Assembly (NCBI GenBank): GCA_018398815.1
Contig: CM031611.1
Location: 48,962,263-49,026,262 of the forward strand
From: Conus ventricosus
Taxonomy: Eukaryota; Mollusca; Gastropoda; Neogastropoda; Conidae
Direction of reading: 5' to 3'
Length of the DNA stretch: 64,000 bases
Below the pieces are notes generated by a model, which was not told the origin of the DNA, ran no database searches, and saw nothing but the letters and a program-made list of their open reading frames with translations. Below, piece after piece: positions 13,201 through 28,500 of this stretch. A program made the position numbers and the translations under genes. Numbering within the stretch: the first letter of the stretch is position 1; every line of letters starts with the position of its first letter.

Positions 13201-16200
13201 GTGACAAGCTGAGAGCTGACTGTAAACTATATTCCTGTATGTTGATCATCACTGCAGTTGTATGCGTTACTGATGAGTTTCACCTTGATTTTGAAACCGG
13301 AGTTGTGCTAACTTCAACAAAGGGCTCAGTCAACAAGCCATCTTCAACAGTGGAGAGGTTGATATTTTTACTTATACATCCTCTTTCCCAATGCATTTTT
13401 TGTTTGTTTGTTTGGTTGGTTGGTTTTTAGATGGAAGGGAGAGTAAATCTTTGTTAGTATCCATCAACATTTGTGTGATGTTTTTTGACATTGTGTGTGG
13501 GTTGTGGCTGAATTGGGTGTACCCACAAGACCAGCTTCAATAGATCAAAATGCAGGGGATGTGGATAAGGTTTGAAGTAAGGTGGAGAGAAAGGCTTGGT
13601 GGAGGGGGAAAGAGGAAGTGGTTAAAACCCAGGGTTTGAAGCCTTCCTTCAAGAACAGTGACGCTGCCGCAAATGCTAGACAGTTCCACTCAGTGATGAT
13701 GCTTGGAAAGCATTAGTTCCTCCTGTAGCTGGACTTAAAAGCACAAAGAATGGAGATCAGCTGGTGGAACTGGCTGCTTTTCTTGCAGGTGAGTGTGTTG
13801 ATGGCAACCTTTCCATGCTGGATGTCTTGAAGAATGTTGGAAGTCTTGCAACCTCTCAACGGGATACAGCACCGATGGATGAACATTCATCTGCACGTGA
13901 CATTTGATGGTGGTAGTTTAGCACCCTTTGGTGGCAGCACACTGTGCTTTTCCGATCTGGCCACTGACTTCGGCTGTGTAAAGGTTCCAGGCTGGTGAGG
14001 TGTATCTTTTTGGACTCTTATGTCTGATGCTAACACAGACTATTTGATAGGTCATTTTTTTTTTTTTTACAAAATATGGATTTTTTTAACCCACATGTTG
14101 CACAGAAATACTGGATAGAAAATGAATGTGCATGGTTATTTGTGTGCATTATTTGTGTTTGAATGAAGGGAAGGGGAGGAAGGTTGCAGGCAAGAAATGG
14201 AGGTAGGGTTGGGTAAAGTAGACTGAATGTTATAGAATGGAATATTATTCCCTGTTTGTTTTGACTGACTTCATGCCTTAAGAACACAGTTTCAATGTTG
14301 TTGGCTTATTTTGTGTATAAAATGTTTGCATTATCAAGAATAAATTGCTGATCTTTCCCTAATGTTGTAGTTTTTTGTTTTTTCTTATCACTGAATATTT
14401 TTAATATTTCTTGTTGTTTTTTCATTGTTGGGATGTTTGAGGAGGGGGAAGGGAAGGGGTGGAGGGTGGGGAGGGGAGGCGTCTTGGTTTTTTAAGTATG
14501 TGGTTGCATCAGTATCTGTATCACCTGTGGTGATTGTGAATGGATTTGGGGTTTATTGTGTGTTAGATGCTTGCGCACTAAATGATACAAGACCAGACTA
14601 CATATGCCATCCGAAGACAGTGATTTAATCTTTCCTTGTTCTGTCTGTGGATATTCTAAACTGGGATACCAAGCCTCGTATCTCTCTTTCTGAGACAAAA
14701 TGAACATTCAAAACAAACTGACTAGCTCAATTTTGTATGTTCAATCAATTCTGGCCATCGTAAAGGTTAAGAGCTTTTGGCCTTTTGATCACTCTGCCAC
14801 CACAGGGCTATACTCTGACCTTGGTGGTCATTCGTTACTTGGCTCTGGGCATGTGGTCGGTATTGAGTTCCCCTTTACTGCATTCATGATGTCCTTTTGC
14901 CGGAGGCTGCTCTCTTTGGGTTGGTTGGTGATGGGGTTCACTTCCAACTGTCATGGGATCAGGACACATCTGTTCCTTCTGATGCTGTGGAAAGGTGTGG
15001 TGACTTCGTAAGATTGATCACCCAGGGGTGGGACAGTGGTACCTGTGGGTACTGTGGGGTTTCACCCACACTGGCTGCCCTGATGACAATGGATGAGCGT
15101 TTCTGGCCATGTTGGCTTTGTCGAAGTATGCTTCCATCCTTCCTTTTTGGTGATGGTCTTTCCTCAGAAAGTTTTATGAAGGTGTCACTTTCAGTGTTGA
15201 TGTGATGATGGGCTTTTTCCAGTCTTTAGAAAGGAACATGGGCATGGTTGAGTATGGATCCTCTGTCTTCTTCTCCAGATTTTGATGGTTTGAAAACCTC
15301 GTTTGGTTTCAGTGTTGAATTGAGGGAATTGAAGACTTTAAGTTATATGATGAAATCTACAGTCTTCAGCAAACTTTTTTGAATTGCTGAACTGTGATCC
15401 ATTGTCAGACATTCAGGATTTCTGATATTTCATGCCTGGATAAGATACTTTTAATGTAGCTGATGACATGAGTTGAACTGGCGTTCTTCAGGTGGGCCAC
15501 TTTGGTGCATCTTGAAAGTTAGACACTGACTAGTATGTGTATCTGTTTAGTTCCAATATATTTACCCACTTTCTGTCAAGGGTGTTCTGGGGTATGAGTT
15601 TGGCTCAGGTGGCATAGGTCTTTGCTGGATGCAGAGGATATGCTTTTCTACAAAGGCCTGATTCGTATAAGCATTCCTGACCACCATACATTCTCTGGCC
15701 AGAGGTTGCATTTCACAATGCCTAGATGTCCTTTATATAGACGACTCATTTCTTTTCTGAGAGCTTCTAAAAATGAACTCTCTTGATTGGAATAGGAGAG
15801 GCATACCTGTATACCGAGATCAAAGCTGGCTGTCCCGTATACCTACAGACAGCATCTTCTGGACATAATCTGACCATCCTGACTCTCAGTATTACTCTAA
15901 TTCACTGCAGATTTTGTTCATCTCCTGCGAGACATTAATTGCTTGCTGGTTGCCGGAAACGTCTTCATAACGGATTGGACAAATAAATTTGTGATGACCC
16001 CGATTTGGCAATCGTGTTCAGCAGGGTCACCACTAGGGGCCCAAGACTGTGTGTACTTCATATCAGCTTCATTTTAAATGTTTGGATTTGTGGTGAAAGT
16101 TCATCTAAGTTCTTGATCTTTACGGGCACAAGGATTGGTTTGTGGTCTCTCTCTGTTGTGAGGTCTTTTAGCCCTATGGTTCAGTTAGGGAATTTCTCAC

Positions 16201-19200
16201 ATGCTCAAGTTATGGCAAGAGCTTCCTTCTGTACTTATGCATAGCATTGCTGTGTTGGAGTGAGAGACATGGTTGCCTAGAGGACAGATTCATATTTGCT
16301 GTCCTTTTTCTTCTGAGACAAGACTGCACCAACACCAAAAGATGAGGCATCTGCAGATAGTTTTTGCCCGGACTGTAATGAGCAAGGACTAGTGTTGCAT
16401 GTAGCCTCCACTTGATGGCTTGAAATGCTGTCTGTTGTTTGCTGTCCCAACTTTACTAATTTTTTTTTGCTTCAGAAGATCCCTCTGTACTGGTGTATCA
16501 TCAGCTAGACTGCATCCAGCGAATTTGATTTACCATTCCCAAGAACCTCCTCAGTTCTGTGAGATTCACTGAAGATGGGAAACTATAGTGACTGCTCTCA
16601 CTTTCTCTGGGTTGATAGAAATGCCATCCTTGGATTTGATATGACTTGGATATTTCACACTGTTGCATAAGAATTGGCACTTGTCAAGATTGACTGATTG
16701 CCAGTCATGCATCTTCAAGTTTCTTCAGCAACGTTTTTTTAGATTGGTACCATGTTCCTGCTTAATTTTTTCCATGGACCAGGTGGTCATCAGTATTGCA
16801 GATCACTCCATGCTGTCCTGCCAGCAACTGTGTCAGGCACTGTTGGAAGATTTCAGGACCTGAACCGGTGCCAAATGGAAGCCTTCTGTAACAGAACCTC
16901 CCAAGAAATGTGATAAATGTTGTAAGTAGCTGACTTTCTTCTTCCAGTAGTTTTTTTTTTTAATTTGTGTTCCATCAAGTTGGGGCAAAAGTTCATCTGT
17001 AGGCCGGAAAGAGAAAACTCTCTTCATACTTGCATTGAGTCTGGTCAGGTCCTCATACACTCTGACCTTACAAGAAGGCTGGAACTGCGAAAGGTTTTGC
17101 ACGTCAATCTGTTTACCAATGAAATATGTCCTGCTGTTTGAGGCTATCAAATTCTCCTTCGACTGTGAGGGGCAAAGCCAAGTGCCTTGTGTTGGCAACA
17201 GCAAAGGATTTCGAATTTTCTTTGAAAACTGATCTTCAGGTTTCCTAAGTTTACAAAGTCTTGCTGATGAGCAGCATTTGATGAATCCTTGAGTTGGTGC
17301 ATTCTTTTCATCAGCTGAAAGGCTGAGATGGCTGGTCTTTGGAAGTATTGCTCATCTAGTCCTTTGATCATAAACATTTCTTGGTTGGTGGAAGTCCCTT
17401 TATATGAGTTTTGAAGTCAGTTTTCCAGTCATTTGAATTTCTCCTTGCCTTGGTCCAACAGCTTCTTGTTTGTCTTCTCAAGGTGTTTGCTGACTGGGAC
17501 TTGTTGCTCTGGGATGACGGTGACACTAGGACCTAAACAGATGTTGAAATCTGCAGGTCCAGTGATAGCTACATCCATGGTAACTTTCCATGGATAATCT
17601 GCTATGACTTCACCAACACCATCCTTTGATACAAATGCCCCTCCCCCTTATCTTCACCTTCTGCTAATTGATGCATCTGTTTTTTCTTTTTTTTGAGAGG
17701 CAAAACTCTGGTGTATGTCCCAATTTATGGCAAATATGATTTTCATTTTCATTTTTGGGCAGGACAGTCTATCCTACTGTAGGGTGTTCTCCCACAATAC
17801 AGGCATATTCTGACTCTAGATTTCTGTAATGCTGCCCAGTGCTATGCCCAAGTGGATTGGAGCTTCATGAAAGCAAAAATTGTGTTTACAATATTCTAGC
17901 AAATCATCAGAGATTTAAAACAAAAGAATGAAATCTATTACTGATGAACCAACCACTGTCATCATCATCACTGCTAATAACAAAAAAAAAATATGCTGCA
18001 TGGTCACTTACTCATAATAAAAAGAAAAAAGGTACGTAAATGCATGCATATGGACATAAGCGCATTCATGCATACATGCACATGCATCATCAGCGTGCCA
18101 AGCTTTGCAAATACACAGAACATGAGAACCTGTGCATTATTTCTATTCGTGTTTGTTTGCTTGTTTTTATGTTGTCTTACTGTAAGGTGCTTTCACGATT
18201 TAGTTTTCAGATGGCATTAATGTTATAGAGTAGCTGTGTCAGTTGATGCTGGTGTTATTGTTTTATTGTTGCTGTTATTGGTGTATGTGTGTGTGCGTGT
18301 GTGTTTGTCTGTGTGTGCATGCATGTGTGTGAAATTATTCATGTTTATTGTCTTAATGTGTGTGTCGGTTAAATCAGTTGACTTTGCTCCTGAGAGTGTA
18401 TATCATGTTCAGAATGAACATTTTTTACACATGATCTGTCTCAGTTCATGGATGCAGAGCTTGCACAGATCTGAACTCCTGTCTTGTCCGACATATGAGT
18501 TTGTGTAAGATAATGACATCTTGACCCAGATCCAGTGCCATGGAAAAATTGAAAGTAGCGGTCAGGAAGTGATGTCCCTTGCATTCCCCTTAAAGCGCCC
18601 TCTTTTCTGACTTGCTAAGTTAAATGTCAAATTCTGGTCTTCTGCGCAGGACTCGTGCTCTTCATAAGGAGCCACAGACCTCATCTGTCAACACAGGTAT
18701 GGTGACACTCATTTCGTCCCACTGACAGAATTGGCTGTCCTAATATCAAGCCTGTTCTGTAAACCACCTGAGACAGTCACCAGTTCATCACACAAACTTC
18801 CTAGCTTTGCTCTCATCCCTAGGTCTCTCAGTTTAGCTTCAGCACTATCAGTATGCATCATACTAGACCAGTTTAGGACATCTGACTTCTCAGAGACGTT
18901 CTCAATCTTAAGGCTCTGGTTTACACAACTGCTCTGAAAGAAGCTAAACTCCCTCGCAATCTCCAACCTTGAATCAGTTTCTAATTTTTAGCTCCCTCAG
19001 GCATCTTTTTTCCAGCCATTTTCATTGTTTTTTCTTTAAGCGATTGACTTGAAGATGATTTTCTGATAGCTCGAGTCTTAGGCAGGAGGTATATTGAAGT
19101 TCACACCGCAGTTGGACTCTCATCAATATAACATTTCATCGGGATCAAGCTGTCTCAGTACTGTTTCCAGATTGGAGGGGGAGGGAAAGGGGGGAGGGAG

Positions 19201-19278
19201 GGGCAAGAATCGGACACCCTGTGACCCACTGTCCTTTGTCATTTTTATCAAACTTCTCAATCATCTGTCCTTAGGAAA

Positions 19279-19330
<52 letters not shown>

Positions 19331-22157
19331 GTTGTTTTTTGGGGGGTGAGGGGGGTAGGCTTCTGTCTGAACAGATTTAGACCTTGATCATCTCAGTGTT
19401 TCTTTATTAGTTAAAATCTTGACCACAGACTAGCACTGGATAGTAGAAGTTACTGTGATTGCTTACGCATTGACGGAACTTGGTTTGGAAGTCTCTGAAC
19501 CCAGGCTAATGAGTTTAGAGCTTGGGCATCGTCGCTGGCTTTCATTCATACTAGACGCCACTCAGTATGGCCTTGAAATTGCATACTGGCAGAATAATGC
19601 TTCTTCATCAACTTCTACATGTGGAATGTCTGTTTTGAAGAAGATGGATCAGCTGGAATAACTGCTGCAGTGTCATCCAGCTGACTCTCTCATCCTCCCA
19701 TGAAGAGATGAAGGTGAGTTCTTGTGCACTTCTGCACCAGTAACACCTGATAGACTATGTGTGGGTAAAGAATTTTTCCCACTAAAAATGTGTTCAGTTA
19801 ACATACATTGGCTCATGTAAACAGCCTTTCTGCCTCCACACTCTTTTGTTCATATTGTGTAGTTAACATTTTTACTGCCATTGGCATGAAGTTGGAGAAT
19901 ATTGCAAGCTGCCACCAGTAATCCTTGTCGATGTACAGACGAGCAACCCAAGCCAGTATTTTTCCTAAAAGGCGGCAGGGCATAATAAATAGATTTTCCA
20001 GTTTTCTTAATTAAAAATCAGGAAGATTATACTTGGACACTTAACTCTCAAATGTCTCGGATTCACAGTAAATTGTGAGTAAAGCATACATTTCCGGTCT
20101 TTTCAACAGTTATGATTGTTTTGTCAGGGAAGGTCAGAACCATTTTAATACCACATTTTCAAAACATGGAAAGTCAACTGAATTTGTAGATCTGTTGAAC
20201 AAAACACAAAAGGGGAAAAAAGGTATTGGCAGAGTACTGAGAATAATTAGAGATGGTGGTTCTCTGTGGCTGAACAGCAAAGAGTAAATGGAACACAGCT
20301 TTGTACAGGCACTGTCCTGCAGGCAGGCAGACACTCGGTAAGAAGTGACTTGGGCAGGCTGGCAGGGAAAGGGTTAAAGAGAGGACCACATAGGGCATCC
20401 CTTTCAGTTTGTCCAGTGGACCGGATCTGTGTCAAGAGTGTGATATCTCATACCAACTTGTACCTTGAACAAAACAGGAATCCAGATCCGTGCCAGGTCT
20501 TCACCTGTGAGACATGGTAAGTATGTCCAGAAATGATTTCCTTTTTCATAATAGGAATGTAGCTGAATGGTCAGCCCATCAGATTTCAGTTCTGAAGATC
20601 TTGGTTTTTGAATCCTGCTGAAGGCTGTAAGGCAAATGATGAAAGTGGGTTTATTTTTTCATGTTTTTTGTTCTTTTACTACCTGATCTCTAGAGCCAAC
20701 ATTTCTATGGACCTGCTACAGCCTGAATCCTTGTTCACTAAAGATCAAAATGTTGTTGAATATGATTAGTGCTGGTGCTCATTGGCTATAGATCCCTGAT
20801 ACTTAAGTTGCATGCATCACATCATGTCATGGCATATCCTTTGACCGGTTTGGTCCTAGGGGTTGTTCATCCGTCGATTCCACAAGAACCACTTAAATCA
20901 TCTTGGGTTGAGGGGGAAGAGATGATTTGGGGATACACAGGTGGCTGATCAAGTGGATGCGTGCACAGAATGTGCGGTGACAGCTTGGACAAGGAACGTG
21001 GGAGACCTGGTCGTGATTGCTGGCACTGGCTTTCCTTGCCTGTCTCTTTTTAAATAGGGATGGATGATGATGATGACAGATGTGACTTATGCAGTGATTT
21101 TGTTTGAAATGAGAAGGAGTTGCACAATTTGTCACTCTCTTGTTCTAAACCATCCGAGTTCAGCAGCAAGACTGGGTCAAGATGGCTGGAAATGGATTCA
21201 GGTGCAGTGGATGACCATGATCTCTTTTGTGTCTCACCGTGTTCTATGCACTTCACAAGGCATTGCTGGCAGTCACTTTTCAGTCCGTTGAATCAGTTTG
21301 TGATTTCCTCCGCGCAGTCAGCTGAGTCCAGTCTTCACATGCTTAGGTGGACAAGCCCTTTCTCACCGGGGGTTTGAGACCCGTCGGCTTCCCTCACCTG
21401 GTTCTGCCAGCCTGCCAAAGCTGTCTCCTGGGGTGTGGCCGCTGTCGCATGTTAACAACTACAGGGAGCCACAGGTGAGAGCTGAGTGCCAAGTGAGGAC
21501 CGAAGATGGATATGCATCCCTAAGAAGGATTTGGCAAGCATCCCCACCAGGGTTCATGGGGTACAGCGATAAACACTGCCCTGGGATATTTGCAACAGGG
21601 TTAAGATTGCTGAATGTCCATCATGGCACTTCTGTGGGTAATGGAGGAATGTGCGGGGTGAAATCTAGCCTAAAACATGCTGGGTACTGCATGTATGTCA
21701 CTACCTATCACTCACTGTCTTAGAGGATCTTTCCCTCCCTGTTGCGTTGCATATGGAAGGGTTTCAACCATTCAAAGGTCTCAATATATTTTTTGACCTC
21801 AGAAAATGGGATGGGGGGGGGGGGATTCCATCACAACCCAGCATGCAAAGCACTACATGAGTTTGAATTTGTGACTGCATGATTTATGGTCTAACACTGT
21901 AATCCCTCAGTTGTTGTACCTCTTACATGGCATGCACTGCGTTTTCCCTTTCCCTTAGATCCCTGTGCCCCCATGAAAACACGCACCACACACACATATA
22001 TACATGCACACACACACATATATACATGCACACACACACATATATACATTGCACACACACATATATACATGCACACACACACATATACACATGCACACAC
22101 ACACATATATACATGCACACACACACATACATGCACACACACACATACACGCACACG

Positions 22158-22230
<73 letters not shown>

Positions 22231-22503
22231 ACACACAATTGTAAAATCATTCATATCGTTTTCCTAGCACTCTGAAAGTACAATTGCTTTGTCAAAAATC
22301 TTGGAGGTAAGCTTGCTTTGAAAACTGCGTTTTATATTGTTGAATGCATAAAGTATGATGTTGATGTGGTAAAAGTTGCAGCATGTCTTTTCTTTCCTTT
22401 TTGTATGAAAGGTTCACCTATAACTAGATGTTGATTATTGCAATTCTCCTTGTCATTATGGGCCGGATGGCTTGCAAAGACTGATATTAAATTATTGTTA
22501 TTG

Positions 22504-22542
<39 letters not shown>

Positions 22543-25500
22543 ACACACACACACACAAAATCAGTGGATGATTATATATTGTATGATTGAGAAAAAAAAT
22601 CTGTGTGTAAAACAGCATATGGTGTCAACCCCCCCATTCAGAAGCAATGTTTCACCTTTTTTTTAAATCTTTACATTTTTTATATGTGTTTTTGATTGTA
22701 TCATTTGAATTGTCAGTTTGCTTCCTATTTTTTTCTCTGTTCTTAGTTAGTATTGATACCCATGTTGACATTGATTTGCATCGGTGCTTTTTTTATGCAG
22801 ACTATTAGTACTGTCTCCCAGAGAAATGTTTTTTGAATACAGACTTTTGGTAGTTTTTCCAGAGAAATGTAACAAAAACATTAAGTCAGGCCTCATGCCT
22901 TGCCGTTCAAAATAATTCTTTTGAATAGAACATAGTTATGCATAACAGAAATAATACTTTATTCTTGGTGAAATATGGTCGGGTCAACAAATGATTAAAG
23001 CCAGTGTCCATACCCAAATTTCAGACAATCTAACAGACTTTGATAAGTATGTTAGTGCATTCGTGATGGAAGAAAAAAACTCCAATCATTTCTTTCGACT
23101 GCACATCGCCAGATCTAAGGGACATGGGTGGCATTGAATCCACTTTAGTTTAATTAAGCCAAAACCCCAAGTTGTTGGATCATGGCACTCATGAACCCAT
23201 ATTTTGTTTTTTTCCCCAGGGAAAACTTGGACACAGAACAGCAGGAGTCGACAGGACAGACACTGTGGGCAGGTTTCTTCCATCCACCAACTACCACCAG
23301 CCAGTGCAATGAAAGGGGCCCCCCTCCGTTGTTTCCTTTCAGTGGTAAGAGGTTTTCTTGTCACATGATGCAGTAGCATGATGTGTCCAAATGGAATGGT
23401 GGCCTCGCACACTGTATGGAAAGCCGCACCTCATAAGGTAAAGGCGGTGCTTGATTACAAAGATAGGGCCCTTTATTTGCTAAGTACACGAAGATACAGA
23501 TGCGGTCGCCGCCAACATGCAGAGCCGAAGCTGGTATACCGTTCCGTACAGTCCATGCTTAAAACAGAAATACACTACATCTCCCCTTTTGTAAGGCGGG
23601 AAAGTTATCTTTCTACCGTTAAAGGTTCCCTGTCTGACGAAAACATCTTAAATGGTTTTTTTTCATTATCAAATCAGTTTCAGTCTCCAATCATAATAAA
23701 CTGTTTTTAAAATTAACAGAATTGTGATGCAAGATTAATCTAATCTTTGAAACTTTAATTTATATCATGACTAGAACCGGTAAGGGTGTCTGACTAGATG
23801 TAAATCACTGCACCAGTCTTTCACCATGTTTATTTGCTTTTGCCTTTGGGGCACCGGGTCTTTCACCAGTGTCTATTTGCTTTTGCCTTTCGTGGCACCG
23901 GGTCTTTCACCACGTCTCTTTTTGTTTTCACAACTGTTCGATGAGCGCTGTGGCTTCTTGTGGGCCCGTGCAGATCTCTGGGTAAGGGTTGAAGTCCCTC
24001 TGGGATGTGGGTGTTTCCTCTGGCACCCGTCGTTGTTGCGAAAGGGGGCTCTGGCCAGGGATCTCTCCCAATGTGGTCCCGTCTTCTGGGAGTTGGGTAG
24101 GAGGCACCTCCTTCCAGGATGTGGCGACCTGTAGAGGGGGTATTTTGGTTTGGGTTGGACTGGTCTGCTGGCTGGGAGCTTCCTGGTCAATCCGACGTTT
24201 TTTTCTGCGTAGGAGGCCACCGTCAGATGTTTCGATAACCACAGATCTTGGAGCCTCATGGCGTTGGGATGACTGTGCCTTCTTTTTTTCGGGTCCGGGA
24301 TCCAGACTGCATCACCAGTGACAGGTTTTTCTGGGGTGACGATTTCGTGTCTTCTGTCGTAGCCAGTTGTCATCTTCTCACGGTACTCTCTTTTCCCTCT
24401 TCTCACCGTCATGAAATCTGGGGTCGGGGCAAGAGGAGGTTGGATGGAAATGGGACTCTGGTTTTGAGTCTGCGTCCCATGCTTAACTGGCAGGGAAAAC
24501 CATTGGGTAATGGGTATTCCTATACATTAGGAGGCCAAGGTATTCACATTGGTTTTTCCCTTGATGAGACCTTTGAGGTTTGAACGGGCCCCGTTCAACC
24601 TCTCCATTAACTGGGGATAGTGGGTGATGATGTGACGTGGCGAATCCCCCGGACTGTGCAAAGGACTTGAAGTCTTCGCAGTGAACTGCGGCCCGTTCTG
24701 TCACACAATGTCTGGGATGCCGTGGCGACTGAAGATCTTTTTCATTCTTGCATTTTTTCTGCTGTTGTGACTCTCTGGAAACCAGGCCATTTCGATGTCT
24801 CTGGATAGTAGTCAATGGCCAGCAGAAAGAGCTTGCCGTGTACTGGAAAAAATCTGCAGCAAACCTGGGCCAAGGTCTCTCCCGGAAAAGGAGTCCCCTT
24901 CATAGGTTCCACCCTAGCCTTTCGATGCTTGGTGCACTCCGGGCAGTCTTCACCATCTGGTCGACATCTTGGGAGAGGCCAGGCCACCACACTGAGTTGG
25001 CAGCATTTTCCTTTGTTTTTTTGACTCCTTGATGCCCATCATGGAGGTGTCGAAGGACATCTTGGCACTGATGATGGGGTGACGAGCCTCTTCCCTCGGA
25101 GTAGGAGACCATCAATTACAGACAAGCTGCCTCTCCATTGAAGTAGGTCTTGAGAGGACGATTTAGGTATCTTATCTGGCCAGCCAGTCTGAACATGATG
25201 CATGACCACACGCAGGATATTTTCCTTCTGTACTCTGACCTATTTCTTCCAGTCTTCTGTCCTGACTGGCAATGGTCACAACACAGAATTGACGTATGCC
25301 TCTACATGGCCTGTCAGGTTGTTGTCCTTAGTGTCTGTCGTTGGCAAAGGAGCTCTTGACAAGGCATCGCAGTAGAAGCTCCTTGCCCGGACGTGGGAGA
25401 TCTCGAAGGGAAAAACCCCATCAGTCTCATTCTGAAAAACCTGGATGCGAATGGCAGTTCGTCAATCAGCTTGGAAGAGAACAGAGGTACCAAGGGCTTT

Positions 25501-28500
25501 GTGGGCCGTCTGTACTCGGAAAACATGCCAATGAGCAGGTCAACCAGTGTTCAAGACTCCAGGGAATCGCCAATGCCTCCTTTTCGATCTGGCATACCGC
25601 TGCTCTGTGGCCGTAACGAGCGACTTGCATAGGCGACTGGATGGAAGCATGCCATTGTCCCCGGCGCGGAGAAGGACAGCCCCCAGTCCGTAGCTGCTTG
25701 AGTCACTGAAACTACGTCCACGCTCTGGGCTGTATAGAGCAAGAGTCACTGGTGACGCAAAATCTTGCTTCAGGGTTTTGAAGGCTTTTTGCTGATCTGG
25801 TCCCCAATCCATCTGCATCTGTTTCGGTAGTAATCTCTCAGGGGCTTGGTTTTCTCAGCCATTGGGTACAAACTTCATGATTGGGTTGACCATCCCCAGG
25901 AATCTTCGGATTTCTGCTACATTCTCTGGTTTTCCCTTTATATCAGCGATTGCCCCTTGGGTTTTGCTGGATCCCTCTTCACCCCTCCCGCATCGATCAC
26001 TTGTCCCAAGTATTTGAGGCGGGGGATGGAAAATTCAAATTTATCCAAGTTGGGGGGTTACCCGCTTTGTGACAATCGGTCAAGAACTTCCTTCGCTTTG
26101 CATCATGTCTACTTTGTCTTTGCCAAAGGGCAAGGATGTCATCTATGTGACCCCAGTACTCCCTCAAGCCTTGAAGAATTTGGTCCATTTTTTTCTAAAA
26201 TATTCTGGCGCTGAAGAGATGCCCGTAGGAAGGCGTTTGAACCTGTAGCGCCCAAAGGGAGTAATGAAAGTTGTAAGCTTTGAGCTCTCTTCGTCCAGTT
26301 TGATTTGGTGAAACCCTGAGTTTGCATCAAGTTTTGGAGAAAACTTTGCCATGGGCGATCTTGGAAAACAAGAATACCGCATGTCTGTTGTCTCAATCTT
26401 GCAATGCAAGGGAGGGAGTTTCTCCATACTTATTCTGATAGTAATGCATGCCAGCCTGTACCAAACAAAGGGTTGAAAAACTGAATATAACCACTTTAGA
26501 TGTGTTCCATATTGTGCCCATAACGTTGCTCACTTCTTCCAAATTTGGGGAGCATAATTGTAATTTGTCATTTTCATTTCCCCATCTGTTGTTGTTGTTG
26601 TTGTTGTCGTACCCTGGCTAAAAGACTCCAGGGATCATCCAAACAGCCGAAGTACTTGAACACTATGGTACAAATGCATCACCTGGGGATGAGAACATTA
26701 CGTGTGTGACCGTTTTTGATTACCCCGCCACATGGGCAGCCACACTCCGACTTCGGGGGATTTTAGAGACTGATAATGTTATGCTAGGAGCTTGTCACAA
26801 CTGAAGACAATCCCCGCATAACTATGCAGAGCATAACAACATTTTGATGTAGCCTTGGTGTTCTAGCCTATGTCAATTAGCCTGACACAGCCTTAAGCCA
26901 AGGCAGATTTCCCCATCTTATTAGTCAAGTGTCTCTAAGTTGGGTAAAAGCATTGTGTACAGTTAGGTAGGTTTTAGAAAAATCAGTTGTTTTGACGGTT
27001 TTTGTTTCTCTCATTACTGCTCCTTTAGTGCTACAGATTGCCGTTGGTTGTCTTTTGGATGAGGTAAGTAACAAAAGCCCCATGTGCAGCGTATACAAGA
27101 GGCTATATTCTTATTTAGTCTTGTCAATTTTTCATGCCTAGAATGTTATGAATCTGACCACATTTGGTATACCCGGAGACAGAGTTAAATGTACTCTCAA
27201 TACAACATCTTTGAAATCTGTGTAAACATTTTTTTTTTTCAATAAACGGAGATGAAGATGAATGCACACTGTGATTGAGTATACTATGTTGGCCCGAAGA
27301 AAGGCATTTGCATAGAGACAACGCTAAGCTCGGGCTATATAGATAATGACATCTGCCCTGTAACATTCAGATCTGTTTATCTGACAGTCAAATGTGTCAT
27401 CTCTGAATTTAAAACCACAAAGTTTCCTTAAAAAAAAGCCCAACCAGGACGTTTTGGGCAGCTAAAGTTGTTTCCTGCGGCTAATACTACATGAAGGAGC
27501 AAACAGCAACCTGACAAGAAGTGAAAAAGATGACCTGTGCACTGTGGTACTGCCTTCAATAAACTGTGCCAGTTCAGATAACCACTACTGATTCATTGCG
27601 ACATAGTAGCCAAATAAGCTCTTTTCTTGTCTGCCTTGGTCCAAAGAAGTGAAGAAGTGCTGTGTGTGTCTCCAGGCAACCTGGACTTGGCAAAGAACAA
27701 GTATATCAGCCCATAGAAGAAAAAAAATTGATGAACACAAAGAGACCAACGTTTAGACACACGGAAGAGAAGGAAAAACATTTATATTGATGATTTTTTT
27801 TTATAAAGGTAATTTTTCCCCCGAGATTTTGAGGGGAATAGATCTGATGTTAGTCCATTTTAAAGGGTATAAGGAATGAAGTTCCTTTTTGTTTGCATCT
27901 GTCTTTCTGTCTCGTCTCTGTTTTTCTATCTATATACTAAATATATATATATATAGATATATATGCAATAGTCCCCACATGAACTCCGCAGTTTGCTGGC
28001 CTATAAACAACACGAAATGAATTAAATGGGTTACAAGTAGCTCCATCTTCATGCTAATCACTGCTTTTGAACCACTGCAGACAAAGCTGTTTTGCTATGG
28101 ACATTTTAATGTAGTCTGATCAGTCCTAGCCCAGAACTGGTATCTGAAAAACATTCAAATGAGCTGGATCTCCTTCTGTCTGTTTTCAGTCTAGTGATAA
28201 TTATGACAGAACTAATCATGGATATAGCTGTAGAACAACCCACGACAAGAGGGGATTTGTCCCTGTTAAAGTTCATAAGAAAATACTGGCTTTGGTAAAT
28301 GAAAACAAGCAGACAGGAAGAAGGAAAAAGAAGGTGGTGCCATGCTGTGGCTACGCACTCCTCACAGAGAGAGTAGCCCACATTTTACATTGAAAAACAT
28401 GTTCAAGCAAGGAAGTTGTATATTTCAATTTTCTGTCATGTAGAATATATTTCAAAGCAGTTTGTCTGTTGTATATATTCATTTACAGAAAAAAAAAAAT

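Noticed and set aside
13244..13355. Possible exon after TCACTGCAG near 13257
   Set aside because: The phase-compatible frame stops within a few codons and the donor is weak.
19672..19711. Strong donor GTGAGT after GAAGAGATGAAG
   Set aside because: No phase-compatible acceptor found upstream at a sensible distance.
20552..20620. A functional tRNA gene
   Set aside because: A/B-box-like signals are present, but no cloverleaf arms pair well; a SINE head is a better explanation.
21891..22275. Overlapping Cys-Val and His-Thr rich frames of about 100 codons
   Set aside because: Pure translation of CA/TG microsatellite sequence on both strands.
24000..24412. 179-codon basic open frame on the - strand as an independent gene
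   Set aside because: It continues directly from the element B integrase region and is its C-terminal tail, not a host gene.
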